The position numbers and the translations under genes are program-made. A DNA stretch of 64,000 bases from Strix aluco (taxonomy: Eukaryota; Chordata; Aves; Strigiformes; Strigidae). The stretch spans positions 106,456,610-106,520,609 of the forward strand of contig NC_133934.1 in assembly GCF_031877795.1 (NCBI RefSeq). The letters run 5' to 3'. Each line of letters starts with the position of its first letter. The stretch's first letter is position 1. The notes under the pieces were generated by a model. The model ran no database searches, had not been told where the DNA came from, and was given only the letters and a program-made list of their open reading frames with translations. Below are positions 34,805 through 46,890 of this stretch, one piece after another.

Positions 34805-34834
34805 CACTGACACAGACTCCCTGTTCAGTCTAAG
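34805..34834 (+). other. Possible 30-nt microexon
   Basis: TTGTTCTTAAATTCCAG ends at 34804 and is a good acceptor with a pyrimidine-rich stretch back to about 34778. Thirty bases later CTAAG is followed by GTGAGT at 34835-34840, a perfect donor. The length is a multiple of three. With one base borrowed from the preceding exon it reads TDTDSLFSL without a stop; the other frames do or do not stop depending on phase. Microexons of this size are common in neural and muscle transcripts. The peptide is not one I recognise, and no neighbouring exon is certain, so this remains a splice-consensus hypothesis. Confidence 0.28.
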
Positions 34835-34840
34835 GTGAGT

Positions 34841-36759
34841 CTCTTTGCTGATGTGATGTGTTTTGCCCATCTTAAATGGGATTCCTGTTTGGCTGTTCTC
34901 TGTGATCTATGGAGAATTGCATGATCACAACAAAAAGCTTTGTGTTACTGCAGGCTCTGAGTACAGTCCTGTGTTTTGCCTCCGGTAGCCCCTATTCCCT
35001 TTTTTACATTGCAAATAATCACATGATTCTTCCATTCTTCCTGAGCTTTCTCCCATCCCTCTTACTCTCTTTTTGCTATATAGGATTAAACTTAGTTTTG
35101 TGTGTCTCTAAATAGGGTCTGCTCTTGTGACTCTGTTATGACTGTCCATGCCATCTACTGCTTATGCAGCTCCCTTCTGTCACCTGGTGCTCTGGGAGTG
35201 CCTTATACTCCCTGCATAGAGAAGTAGTGGGGGATAGAGAGCTATGATTTCTTTGGGACCCTCTATCCCATACAAAGAAATCAGATGCAAGGATGCCTTC
35301 ACGTGCTCGAAGGGCGGTATATAGACATGTTATTTCTGTGCTGAAGTAATGGGCCATACCTGTCTGCAATACCATGTTCACCTGACTACCTTACTTCCAG
35401 CTCTGTAGTCTCTTCTGGCACATGGGCTCATGGAATGTGTGTTTAAGGAGGACAGAATTAATGGAGCTGCTGCTATGTTTGTGAAGGGTTAAATGATGGG
35501 GGGTGAGAGCCACAGAATCTCCTGGGGAATAAGGACTAGCCAGAAGAATTGATTGTCTTGGCTTATTGATCCTTCAGGAAACAGCACTGAAGTGATAATG
35601 CTGTTCCTGCCACTTTGAGGCACTTTGTACCAGCAACATTCTCTGTTTACCTAGGATTGCGCAAAGGAAGAGCTGCTCTGTTGCTAACCCATTCCAGAAA
35701 AAACCCGGTGCTAGACATGTGTTGAGTTTACCACTTGTCTGTCTGCTCCCAGGGAGAGGTGCATGAGCAGAGAGGTAGCTCAGCAAGTGTTATTATTTTA
35801 TAGTGCTTAATGGGGATTGGCTGCAAATGGTAGTTTGTGAGTTACTATACTGAGTCCTTGCTGGCAGTTGTCTTGGTCTGTAGCATTCTGTGAAGTCTCA
35901 GGCTATCCTGTCACAGGGTAACCACCTCTCACATCCTTTTCCCTCCCTTCCCCTTTCTGACCAATTGGCAGTCACCCCCCAGGTTGGTCTTGCTTGTAAG
36001 TTCAGAGTGATTGAGTGCTTTTGATCCTGTGAGCCCAATGCTAACTTCTAGCCACCTTTGTGGGCTGATGGGGGGTAGATGATAAAACATCCCACCTGCT
36101 TTGCACTGAAGCTCCAAACCTGCCCTGAGAAGCCAGGCATTTCTTTCTGGCCTCAGGGTGACAGAGGGAGAAACACCCATCTGCTATGGGAGCTACTGAG
36201 GAAGCAGTGCTTTTTGTCTGCTCATCTGCACCACCCCTATAGATGCATGAAATGTCCAAAGAGCACAGCATGCAGAATGTCAGCCCTAAGGATCTTGGGT
36301 GCTTCTGTAGCCATGGGCCTGCGAGGGGTGGGGGGGCATATGTTCCTGCCTGTTTCTGGGCTCTCAGTTGTCCTTGTAGCAACTGGCTGGGGAAGCCCTC
36401 ACACTGTTGCTCCTGAGGCTCCAGTTGAAATCAGCTGATGAACTGAGCTTGGCTCACACCGTTAGCTGGACCATTGCTAATAACTGCAAGATTTGGACTC
36501 TCACCTGTAGAAATAAGAGCAGCTTGCTCATCATGGTCCCAATCTCCTTTTCTCTCTGCTTTGTACTTGTACGTGCTTTGCACCCTTTCTCTTTCTGGAT
36601 GTGGTGTTGTGCTTTGAGGAATCTCAGGCAGGTCTCTGCAGCTTCCCATAGCCAGGTCAGAAGGCCAGGAAAGCTTGGGACCGTTTGGAGGGTATTGCAA
36701 AATCTTGGACAAAGCCAGGAGGGCCAAAAAGCTATTGTGAAATGCTTCTTTATGAAGTT
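34841..36759. other. Unique noncoding sequence
   Basis: Frames of 68-129 codons (for example 36407-36796 plus) overlap on both strands and show no domain. No repeat family is recognised. Confidence 0.5.
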
Positions 36760-37215
36760 AGGCCAGTTTATATATAGAGATATGCAAATAACTTAGAGTC
36801 ATTTAATAATTACCGTATATATAATTTCTATACTTCATCCTCTTTGATGTTGCTGACAACTTTACTGCTGTACTTGATGTTTGACTTTACATCTTCACTA
36901 TGTGAAAGCAAATGATGAGAAAAATTGCAGTTTTGTTTTAAAAATAAAAGTGTCTAGACCACAAGGTTTCAGGGAACGACAAAAATACAATGCCAACTAT
37001 CTTTCTTTTTTTTTTTAAAAAAAAGGGGGTGATAAGAATAACCACCAATGTATCATATAGAATATAATTATGTTTGTTTTGGGATTTGATCAGTAGTTGA
37101 ACATTTGAGGCTCACAATACTGGGTTTAATATAGTAGGTAACATTGTGTATTATGTAATGTAAAATTATTATCTACTTCTTAATAAATCTCATGCTGTGA
37201 CTGTTCCACTTCTTT
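36760..37215. other. AT-rich segment with octamer-like site, possibly regulatory
   Basis: The segment is strongly AT-rich. It includes ATATGCAAAT at about 36780-36789, which matches the octamer ATGCAAAT bound by POU factors, TTTAATAATTACCGTATATA, and a T12-A8 run at about 37007-37025. It carries almost no open frame. Regulatory function is only a possibility. Confidence 0.25.
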
Positions 37216-37671
37216 TTAACGAGCTCTCAGACTATGGTTAGCAGTTGTACTGGCAGCTTTGGCTGTTGCTTCCATTTTGTCCTCATTGTTTGCATCATGA
37301 CATATTCCGTACTGCTGGGGCTGCTACATTTAACCATGAGACAGCTTCTGCCAGAAAGAGCTTCCAATCTGATTCAAGACAAGAGACTACCAGGGTGTAG
37401 AGTCAGTCATGAAGTCTGTGGGTAGAAGAAAGATGAGGGTAACCCAGATAGGAACTTGTGGTAAGATATTGCTGAAAGTATGGCTTGTTTGGAGCACAAG
37501 TGGCTTTACTTGCTGTGCACTTAACTAATAAGACAACGAAAAAAGTGTATAGGCCTTTATTTTGCTGCATAAAACCTGCCTAATTCTTTGCTTTGCAAAA
37601 TTAGCACTTCCACTTTCTTAGCTAAGAGCTCTGCTACATGTTCTCGGTATCTTCGTACTTGCACATGTGTT

Positions 37672-37729
37672 TTCCCCCTTTTTTCAAGGGGGAATACTGT
37701 AGTCATCAGTTTCGATACTGTAGTCATCA
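37672..37729. repeat. Perfect 9-bp hairpin followed by a 15-bp direct repeat
   Basis: TTCCCCCTT (37672-37680), loop TTTTC, AAGGGGGAA (37686-37694) forms a perfect stem. It is followed at once by ATACTGTAGTCATCA at 37694-37708 and 37715-37729, an exact repeat with period 21. Confidence 0.9.
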
Positions 37730-40700
37730 TTTTCTCTTTTAAAAAGTGCTTTAAATAAACCAAAAGAAGTATTTCTTCACATAACACAAAATTAAACTGA
37801 GGGATTTATTGGCCTTTGCGTCATTCAGTGGCAAAGTTATGGATGGATTCGAAAAGATATCAAGGAATTTATGGAACATGTGGACTCATCAGTGGCAAGT
37901 ACACATTATGGTCTAGAGGGAACAGCCGAAGCCACAGGCTGCCAAGATACTGACTGTGAGGTCTGCAAAAGTGTAGCAAGGTGAAGAGCAGGGAAAACAT
38001 TCTCCTTTCTTATAGTCTTTCCCTGAGCGTGTGTTAGTGCTTGATATCAGAGATAGAATATGGGACTAAGTGACTGCCTAACTTGACCTGGCATAGCTCT
38101 CCTCACAGCTTCTCTTGCAACTGGAACCAGTGTTGTCACTCTTTGCAGATAGCTGAATTACTTGTTTACACAATACTCTGTTGCAGATGTGCAGTATCTG
38201 TATTTTGGGGTACCTGATCTTGCTTACCCTGAATGTTTTTGTAATGTTACAGGCAGTGTTTCTAAAGCTGTGAAAGTCCCTAGGATAGATAAGATGTGCC
38301 ACTGTGAAAGTAGCAGTGAAGACAAGAATGCAGCCAGGGAGTGAGACTGAGCTAAGCAGAAATGATGCTTCCTGAATTTATCCTTTCTGACTGGTACTGT
38401 TCCTTCCCACTGACTGGGTGGCTCTTGCAGGACAGAAGTAGGCCCAAAGGGAAAGCACCAACAGGTTAGAGGATGCTTTCAGGCATGTTCAAGACCATGT
38501 TATGCAGCAGCTGTGAGTTTGTTTCAATATATGACATCCTCTGCTCTGCAATGCATAGGTCTGCAGAAGGTTTATCACCTGATGAATTTTGGTTTGGTGG
38601 TTTGTTGAGTCAGAAGACCATTGCATTGCTGTATCACCAGTTGGTGAGGGTTTCTTGAAGTAAATGGGCACTACATTATAATGCCCAGCAGGGCCTTTGC
38701 CATGCTGATACTTGTTCCTTGTAACTTTGACAATAGTTTCTGGTTTCATCTTTCTCATCTGTGAGTGAGGGGCACTGATGTGTCTGCAGTACCTTCCTTC
38801 TGCAGTTGAGCATCTGGGAACACCTTCCTAGGTTTTACCTGACAGAGGAGGTATTTGGACAAGAACAAGATACTTTGCTTTTAAGATGAGAGTCCTGTGT
38901 AAGAAAGAGGAAGGACCACAAGCATTTGTGCACTCAGTTATACAGACCAGCCTGCTTCTTGCATGACACCTACCCTGTGAGCCCAGAATACTGAAAAAGT
39001 GCCTTGTTATCTGTTGAAAACTGTAGCTTGGTGTTTTGGCTTTTTTTCCCCAGGATTTCATGGGACTTCCTCAATGCAGCCATCTGTAAACTTGTAGTTG
39101 TAAACCTGTGTAAACTTGGAAGCTGTCTCGTGTAGTTTTGCTGCTTAATGTATGTCTTCAGTAAAACATGAGTGCCTTGAGTCTTCTGAGCAAATTTACT
39201 TTCATGGCCCAGAATTCACTTCTGTAGTGAGAGGACAGCTCTGCATTACATCTTGGAAGCTAGAAGAGGCCAGGCAAGGGACAACAGTGCCTCCTATCTT
39301 GCTTCAAATGTAGATTGTAATCTTTTGCACATTTCTTCAGTACTTTGCATTGGTAGATACTGACCCACATAGGAATCAACACCAAAATCTCTTACACTGA
39401 AGTTCTGATAAGCACTCAGACCTGAAAAACTCATGACAGGCCTGGAGTGGGAACCGTGCTAGTTTTAGCTCTCCGTCCCAACCAGAAACATTCCCAATTT
39501 TCCTTTTTGTTTTGAGCCCATCAATAATGTGGGGCAATTATGTGACTATGAAGACTGATCTGGTATTGTACACATCTTTCTGTACCATTTTCTATTTAAA
39601 AGCAGAGCCAAGCAGGAATTTATGCTGCTGGTTTCACGTTCATCTGAGAACTGCTGCAACTTTGGTAAAGGCACGTATCTGCAGAGAGAGGACTCGAGTT
39701 GCTAATTTGACTGTAGGAGTTTATTTCTGGAATGCAGCAGTGTTTCACCAACGGAGCAGCTGTCCTGGAAACACTTACCACATGGGGTCATTTTCTTCTC
39801 TGTGTGTAATCGACAAAGCCACCCCAGTTAATCTGAATCCTTTTAAGTCTCCTAAACTAGACCACAGGGAGTGCAGAGAGGTCTACAGGACTCTGACCTC
39901 CTTCACTTCCTTTTCCTATCATTAGGGAAGAAAAAATACTCCCATGCTTAAATGTCCCTTAAAGGGGAAGCCTATAATCTTTTCTGAGTATGGAAGACTG
40001 CTTCTGTCAGTAATATGCTGATCTGGGGGGATGTGTTGGTTCTCCATTTTCTATGGATATTTTGTGATAGTAGCTACACCTCTTCTAAGTTTACCAGCTA
40101 TTCCAGGTTATGCAATCACAGCAGTCAGAGGTGGGAAAAGTTTCTTGGGTTATTTAATTCTTTTTTGTCTGTTTGATTTGCTTTGCTTGCACAGCTTTAT
40201 TCCATCCCTGTTCACTTCTGGGGTGACAGTTCCACAACTCAATTCCTTCTGCTATGAGAGAAATTTTCCTGGCTATTCAGTTTAAATTATTTCTTCGTTT
40301 CTTTTCTTTTTTCTCCCTAGTTCTCTCTGATGTTGCCCAGGTCCTTCCTCACTGTTTCCACTCAATACTTTTTGGATGTAAGTCCTGTCCCTAAATCCTC
40401 CTTGCTTCCAGTAGGCTCTATGGTTTTTTCCTCCTGCTACAACCTTGTATCAGTCTCTTGAACTGCTGTATAATCTTTATTGTGGTTCTATTGAGGTTTT
40501 ACACTTTGAGTTTAGTGATTCATTTCTTTCTCTTAAAGCTGTCTTCTAGGCCAGGGTGGAGGGCCAGTCACAGGTAGCAGTTCTTTGCGGGTAGGAGGAC
40601 ATTCTTAAACCTGGAGAAGGCCTTTTTTGAGAGTCTACCATCTGGCAAGTCCTGCACCTGTGATCTGGGCCAGCCTTGCTGCAGCCCTCATGGGTGCATT

Positions 40701-43700
40701 GCTGGAGGTCTGAAATGGCAGTCTGTTTCTGCCAGGATTTAGGGACTGCTTCTTCAGTCAGGTACTTGAAACTGAGAACACAAATTACTCTGATGGCTGT
40801 TGTCTCCTCTTTTCCCAGGTTGTGCTAGTGTAGTTTTTCAAATGAGTAAGTATGACTGGGATTTCCTAAAAATTAACAATATAGTCAAGGACTTTTGCCC
40901 CTACAATGAGTTGTTTCAGAAAGTGATTTTAAAAAAAGACACCTCACTGAATTCAGCTATAATATTTAAGAGTTTAATTTCAGAGTGAAGAAGACTCTAG
41001 AAAATATTCAGTGGATGTACAGTTTCTTTTTCTTGTTGTAAGTACTTTGACTTTCCAGATGAGTGACGGGGTGAACCCTTATGGAAAGGTAGAATCTGAA
41101 AGGATATAAAGGTTGGTGTGATCCCTTTAGAGAAAAGGCAGTATAGATTTTCCATACTGAGAGTCAAGGGGCACAAGGTTGTAGTAGGAAAGTGTGTCTT
41201 CCTAACACTGTTTTAGAAGCTGAGGCTGAGCTTTGAGAGATGTTGCAGAAAGGACAGGTGATCAGTTTTTAACAACAGCCTGCTATGATGCAAATCAGAG
41301 AGGGAGTTGGAGAACAGCAGTATCGCCTTTAAGAAGCCTTCAATAGGCAATAAAGTAGTAAATTGATATGTAATGAAAAAGAATAGAAAAATATTTTCCC
41401 CAATACTATGACAGAGTCTTTTCTGATGGAACATGGCTATATTCACTTGAAATTAAATGATGGATTTGTTTTATCTGTTAAAACTAGAACAATGTTTGGT
41501 TAGACAGTGTATGTGAAAAACTGAAAGAACAAGTTTTTTCCTCTCCCTTTTATGAGTATGTGTTACAGGACGGTTCACAGCTTGACTTCAGGTTTCCAGT
41601 GCACCCGTATTGAAAACGCATACTGTAGTAGTGAAGGCAAACCTGAATAGTGAGTCAAATGTATTGGGATTGACTGATTGACAAACAGCTATCTTCACTC
41701 ATTTTGTAGCCATGATGTACTGGATTTATAGTATTTGTTCTCATCGGCAACTTACTCTATGAAGCTTGAATAGAATTTCAAAACAATAAAGGAGATCTTT
41801 AAAAAAATAAATCTCATTTTCCTCACCTCCATCCACCCTGAAGATTACTGAATTCAAGACATGGACAGGTTCAACCAACTGCTTTTCCTCTTGTTTATGA
41901 TTCATACACTGCACAGCCCTTCCCATTTGCATTTATACATTCTTTATATATGCTTTATACATTCTGGTAGATGAAGCATATGTCCTCTGGCAAAAATGGG
42001 TAGTTTTTCATAGCAAGGTTACCATAATGTGTAAGAAATTGCCTTATAAAAACCATATATGACTCCTCTTAATTGAAGCTTATTGGGAAGAAACAAGTAT
42101 TGGATTGTAGATACAGCACAAACACTTCTTGGTGAATGGTTTCAGCAGACCAAAGCAGATGCTATCTTTGCACACATTCGCCTTGCTTTCTACAACTCCT
42201 AAAGAACCATAAGGGTTCTAAACAGATTTTAAGGCAGACTCATACCACTCCGATGCTCTAGGCCTAACTGCATAGCAAAGGACATTAAAATCCACCTAGT
42301 AACTCCTGCACTTATCTGGGCAGCTTCTCAACATCAACATTTTCTAGAGAGACATACAACCTTGATTTAAAGACATTGTGATAGATTATCCAGTATGCCT
42401 CATGACAAGTTGTGCAAATGCCCGGTTCCTGCTGTTTAAAAATGTCTTTATTGCTAAGTGAAATTTGTCTGGTTTTGGATACCAGGAATAGTCTTGTCTT
42501 ACATCCTTTTAAAGCTAGATTAAAGAACTTTCCACTATTAAATTTTCCCCCACTTACAATTAGATCAGGTCACCCCTTAGCCTATTCCTGGAATTAAATT
42601 TATTATGCTTCTCAGATCTCTCACTGGATAGACTTTGTTTCAAGTAGGTATTAGTTTGACAGCACCATGCTTTTCAGTTCAGTAATTTATGTCTTTCAAT
42701 CTCATTCTGTCTCAACCATGTCATCATTTACCTACAAGAAAGGGGAAGTTTTCAAAAAAAATACCCCAAATATGAGTGCTTTTAAGAAGCTATTTGACAT
42801 TACTAATGGTTTCACAACTTTCACAGCTGCTGTAATGTGGGGGTCATATTTCATATACAGGTATCTGTGTACACCTGGATTTACAGTAATCCTGCTTGTT
42901 GTCAGTTTGAGTTAAACTAACCTTTTGGCATTTCTAACACAGATCAGCTCCTCAACCTGAGCTGTACAAACACATGTGTTAACACAAGGGAGGAGGCAGG
43001 ACAAATGTGGCTCAGGTGGGAAGGATGGTAGGATCTTCTCTTTCAGCAACAGGGGTAGATTAAAAAGATTCTGCAGCCTATGTAGAGAGACTTCATTTTT
43101 CTACAATCTGATTTGAAAAAGCTAGACTGCAAGAACAAGGTAGTTTTATGCTCTTTGAATGTAACACACACATGTTATTTGTATTAAATTAAAGGAAAAC
43201 CTACAGTTCTGCAGAGAGGAGGAAGAGATGTGATTCCTTCATTGGTAATTTTTAAATAAAAATCTTACACTTAAATCTCCTAGAGAAAGAAACTCAATGC
43301 GCTCTAAAACCCTTAGGGCTTTGTCCCTACTGTATGTGGCAGACTGTACTTGTGCTGCTCCAGGAAGACTTTGAGGAAGAAATCCTGGCTTGGGTTCTTC
43401 TACGTTCATACTTTCCCCGCTTTGCACAGGAATGGATGTTAAGAACAGAGTTACTTCAGGGAAGTTGCACTCTGAAAAAAAGTGAGTTTCACTCAAGGCC
43501 AGAACTAGTAGCCTGTTGTTAGAGGTGTGAGAGGGTCAGTCTGAGAGGGAATGGGCTTTATTTTCTCTTGCAGGATTTTAGAACATTTGATCATTTCTTC
43601 CAACTATCTTTTCTTTCCCCCTCACCTGCCTGCTATAATGCCATGAGAAGGCCACCTCCTTTCATCCCCCTTTGCTAGGATGTTAAGACTAGTCAAAATC

Positions 43701-44281
43701 AGACCCTGTGAATGGATGTAGTAATGAAGCCCATTCATCAGTCTCAAATGCAGGTGGCCTGGATATTCATAATTTTACCATGAGTTTTATTCCTCTTCTA
43801 TTAAATCAGAATTTGATTATCAGGAGAGCAGTTGTAAATGCTCTCCTGTAAATGTAAAGAATTCCAGAAACAGTTGGTAGATATATTGAATGGCTTATAC
43901 ATTCACTATAGCTGTACCCCTAAAAAGAAAATACTTGGATTATGAAATCAAGGTAACGGGGCTTCATGCATCAGAATTGCAGCTGCTGAAGAGAAATATA
44001 CCCTTCTTTGTACTTTCTCTGAATAATGTGGTTGTTTGTAATATGGACAGTCTAAGATTTATGGAAACAGCTTCTCAGCTTGTGTACACTGGTACAGCTG
44101 CAGTGAAACCAAACAAGCTCTGCCACTGTACACCACATTACAGTTTGGCCCTCAGTGTCATTAGGTAGATGTTTCCTTGCTTTTAAGTGGTCAGGTTTTG
44201 AATGTGCAATAGGTAGCTACAGGGTTGTCAGCAACCTCAAACAACCCTAAGCATTGTTCTAGCAGAGGGTTTTACTTTCAG
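37730..44281. other. Unique AT-rich noncoding sequence
   Basis: No gene, recognised repeat family or motif cluster. Frames such as 39512-39925 (137 codons) and 43890-44168 (92 codons) are open but show no domain or supporting splice sites. Confidence 0.5.
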
Positions 44282-44315
44282 GCTGTACCTACATGAGGGG
44301 AAATACTTCTATCAG
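44282..44315 (+). other. Possible 34-nt exon
   Basis: GGGTTTTACTTTCAG ends at 44281 and CTATCAG is followed by GTAAGT at 44316-44321, a perfect donor. The 34-nt interval is not a multiple of three and contains one ATG (44293). It lies just upstream of an old CR1 copy. Splice consensus is the only evidence. Confidence 0.18.
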
Positions 44316-44539
44316 GTAAGTGGAACACAGTAGAAAAATGAATGAGTGTGCAGGAATGGTAGTGATGGGCAAGTCCAATCTGAATTGGCATTGCAGCACA
44401 ACAGACCAAGGGGGCAAAATAGTCAGGTTGCAAATGTTGGTCTTTGTATGAGCCTTGATAGTGGTATATGCAGGCAGGACACCATGAACCAATGAGGCAG
44501 TGTTCTTGCTTGGTACCGTTCTGGTGAAACTTTCAGCTC

Positions 44540-44790
44540 TGGGCACTAGCAGCAAAAAATGCAGAGGAAAGTTGGAAGGTAGTAAGAGAAGAACAACAAA
44601 AATGATAACAGAGCTGGAGGGATTGTTTTTATGAGGGAAGATCAAAAGAACTAAATATGTGGAGCTTGGCTAAGTGATGACTAAGAGGCGAACATGAAAA
44701 CTACCTGCAACTGTTTGAAGGATATAAACACTAGAGGTGAGCAAACAGTGGGGAGAAATAGTCTGTGAATTTGAAAGTCATTTTCAGTTC
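44540..44790 (+). mobile_element. Old CR1 fragment, plus strand
   Basis: AGTAAGAGAAGAACAACAAA AATGATAACAGAGCTGGAGG, TTTATGAGGGAAGATCAAAA GAACTAAATATGTGGAGCTT GGCTAAGTGATGACTAAGAG, GCGAACATGAAAACTACCTG and TTTGAAGGATATAAACACTA follow the 3' part of CR1 ORF2 (consensus of the type AGAGCAACAAAAATGAT, TATGAGGGAAGAT, GGAGAAGAGAAGACT, GGGGACATGATAAC). The copy ends before the 3' terminal octamers. It is much more diverged than 8022-8341. Confidence 0.78.
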
Positions 44791-45929
44791 AACTGTGTTT
44801 CCACCCTTTAGTGCTCACTTTCTGTTAAGACTTGTGCTTTACTGAAAACATTTGTAGAGAAAAGCACACTTGTACATTCAAATGCTTCAGTATCTGCAAA
44901 GGAATTCTGAAATGTAAATTCAAGCTTAAAATTTGAAATTTGCTTTAGCTTACGTAAGTCACCTAGTGTGTAATACATTGTGCTAATCAACAGTATGCAA
45001 ATTTTCTGCATGGCAAGTCCTGTATGTGGTTGAAAACTGTACTTTCAGTTTTAACATGGTATTTGTGTGCTTCCCTAATAGAATTACTTAGTTAACTGAG
45101 CAATGCAGGGTAGGTTCCAACTGCTTTCTATCAGCTTTGCACAAAAAAGTGAGGCATTTTCTTTTATTGACAAGCTGTATTTTATAAATGGTATGATTTG
45201 CATGTTGATCTGTTGGGGGAGGTATTTTTGTCTTTGACAAGTGTTAAAAGTGACTAGAGACCAAAACAAGAGCATGCTATGTATATAAGGGCTGTTGGTT
45301 CTGTTTTATGAAGTTGACCAGATGTGGCTGTGCACTGTGAGGGAGATCTTTCCTGATTTTTTTAGTGCACAATTCATCGGCTGAGAAGGTGAATTTAGCT
45401 CCTGTGACCCCCCATGGACAGTTAGAGAAATTGAATTAAGAAGAAATTTCAGGACGAGTTTAAGAAAATGTTGTGTTAATGGTGAAATTTTCTCCTCCTG
45501 GAGGTCCACTTGTCATTTAAAGCACTTGGGCAAAGCAGTGGAAGCGGTTGTTGGGCAAGCCTCAGGTGAACTGACTAATTTGGTAAGTCATTTTCAACTT
45601 TGGTGATTTGTGAATTCAGGCATTAAAATTCTGTGTTAATACTCATCAACAGGCTTTTCTAAGCATCTTTCCCTGTTAATGCAGGATTGATGCATGCTGT
45701 CCAGCAAATGACAAGAAATATACAGTCAGCTGTGTAGATACGCTCTTTAAGAAAATGCCTCTGGAAATGACTGTGTATGTATGCACGCATGCGTCAGTTC
45801 ATACTGTACACAGAAACTACAGGCATTGACCTATGCAAACACACACCAAATTATCACTTCCTATAAACAAATTAGCATGCTTTAAAAGGTGAAAAGCTCT
45901 ATAAAATTGTCTGCCCTGTTGTTTATGGT
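44791..45929. other. Unique AT-rich noncoding sequence
   Basis: Nothing recognised apart from a short alternating TGTATG/GCATGC stretch at about 45773-45795. Confidence 0.5.
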
Positions 45930-46225
45930 GTGAGTGAAGGATGCACTACATTACAGAGGAGCTCACATTTCTCTCTTCTCCCCCCTCTCTAAATGGACGT
46001 GTGCTCCGTCCGTTTCACCATTGTTCCTGCCAGCCCGATCCCAGCAGGGGTTCCCTAATTAGCAATCTCTTCATTTCCAATCAAAGCACAAAGCGGCCCC
46101 AAAAGCCTCTCTTTATGAGGGAGCTGAGCGGTGGCTGGGGACGTGGAGTGGGATAATTGCCTTCGCCACTGGCAGCAGTAAGCAGCCTGGCTAATTCATT
46201 ATTGTAATAACTTTGCTTGTCCTTG
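45930..46225. promoter_or_regulatory. Candidate conserved noncoding element with homeobox and TCF/LEF-type sites
   Basis: TAATTAG at 46056-46062 is a homeodomain site, and ATCAAAG at 46080-46086 matches the TCF/LEF consensus. CATTGTT at 46018-46024 is SOX-like, and TAATTG, TAATTCATTATTGTAATAAC follow at about 46155-46210. CpGs (GGACGTG, CCGTCCG, AAGCGGC, GAGCGGT) are concentrated here compared with the neighbours. No coding frame is convincing. The mixture of preserved CpG and AT-core motifs is typical of developmental enhancers. The call is inference from composition. Confidence 0.45.
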
Positions 46226-46781
46226 GGGAGGGGGGGCTAGGGTGAGGAGGACTGAGCCTGGCAGTGCTAGCTGAGGACAGGGGGAAGGGGGAATCCAGCC
46301 AGAATTGAGGTAGAAGATGGGAACAATTGGCAGGAAAGGAGAAACTACACAAGATTTTTCTGTCTGTCCCCCTAAATAATTCGAGGATGATGTTAATTGG
46401 TGGCATGACAGCCAGCGCTCCCTAAGCAAGACTGCTAAGAGCACCCCTCTGCTCTGCCCTTATCATGTTCAGAGAGAGGGCCATCTGGAAAGGCATGTAA
46501 CTTGGCCCCAGGACTGCTGGGGAGGCTGGGGCTTGCTGGATGAAGAAGACTCAGGAGTTGCCTCTCAGTCCAGGTAGGAAAAGTTGACACTCAAGCGTCG
46601 AGATAAATTTGAATGACTGAGCTGCTCACACCCAGCAGTCTATGGCTTTCAGTGATGCACAAGAAATCACCAGTCCTTGTGTGGAGATTGCATGTTGTAT
46701 TTCTTTGATGGAGCCAGGAACTGGCTGTGGCAGAGCTTTGTTCTTATCTTTTGTCTCTTTAAAATACCTTTAATCACTTAC
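46226..46781. other. Unique noncoding sequence
   Basis: Pyrimidine-rich minus-strand frames at 46191-46444 are low complexity and not gene-like. Confidence 0.45.
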
Positions 46782-46890
46782 CTCTCTTCATGTGGGCTGC
46801 AGCTTTGACTTTGCTGGCTTTCAGTAGCAACCAAGACTCTGTCCTTGGGAACAGACCTCGAGGCTGACATCCCAGCAACTGCTGGAGCTG
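46782..46890 (-). other. Possible 109-nt internal exon on the minus strand
   Basis: On the minus strand CATGTTCCCTTTAG (an acceptor whose AG is at 46891-46892) is followed by 109 bases. These end in AAGAGAG before GTAAGT (46776-46781), a consensus donor. Two of the three frames are open across the whole interval; the first starts QLQQLLGCQPRGLFPRTE. Neither peptide matches a family I know. Good splice sites at both ends plus an open frame make this the best minus-strand exon candidate, but a chance event is the null hypothesis. Confidence 0.22.

Noticed and set aside
43890..44168. 92-codon plus-strand frame with a fairly natural composition
   Set aside because: No recognised domain, no splice sites that would place it in a transcript, and no upstream promoter.
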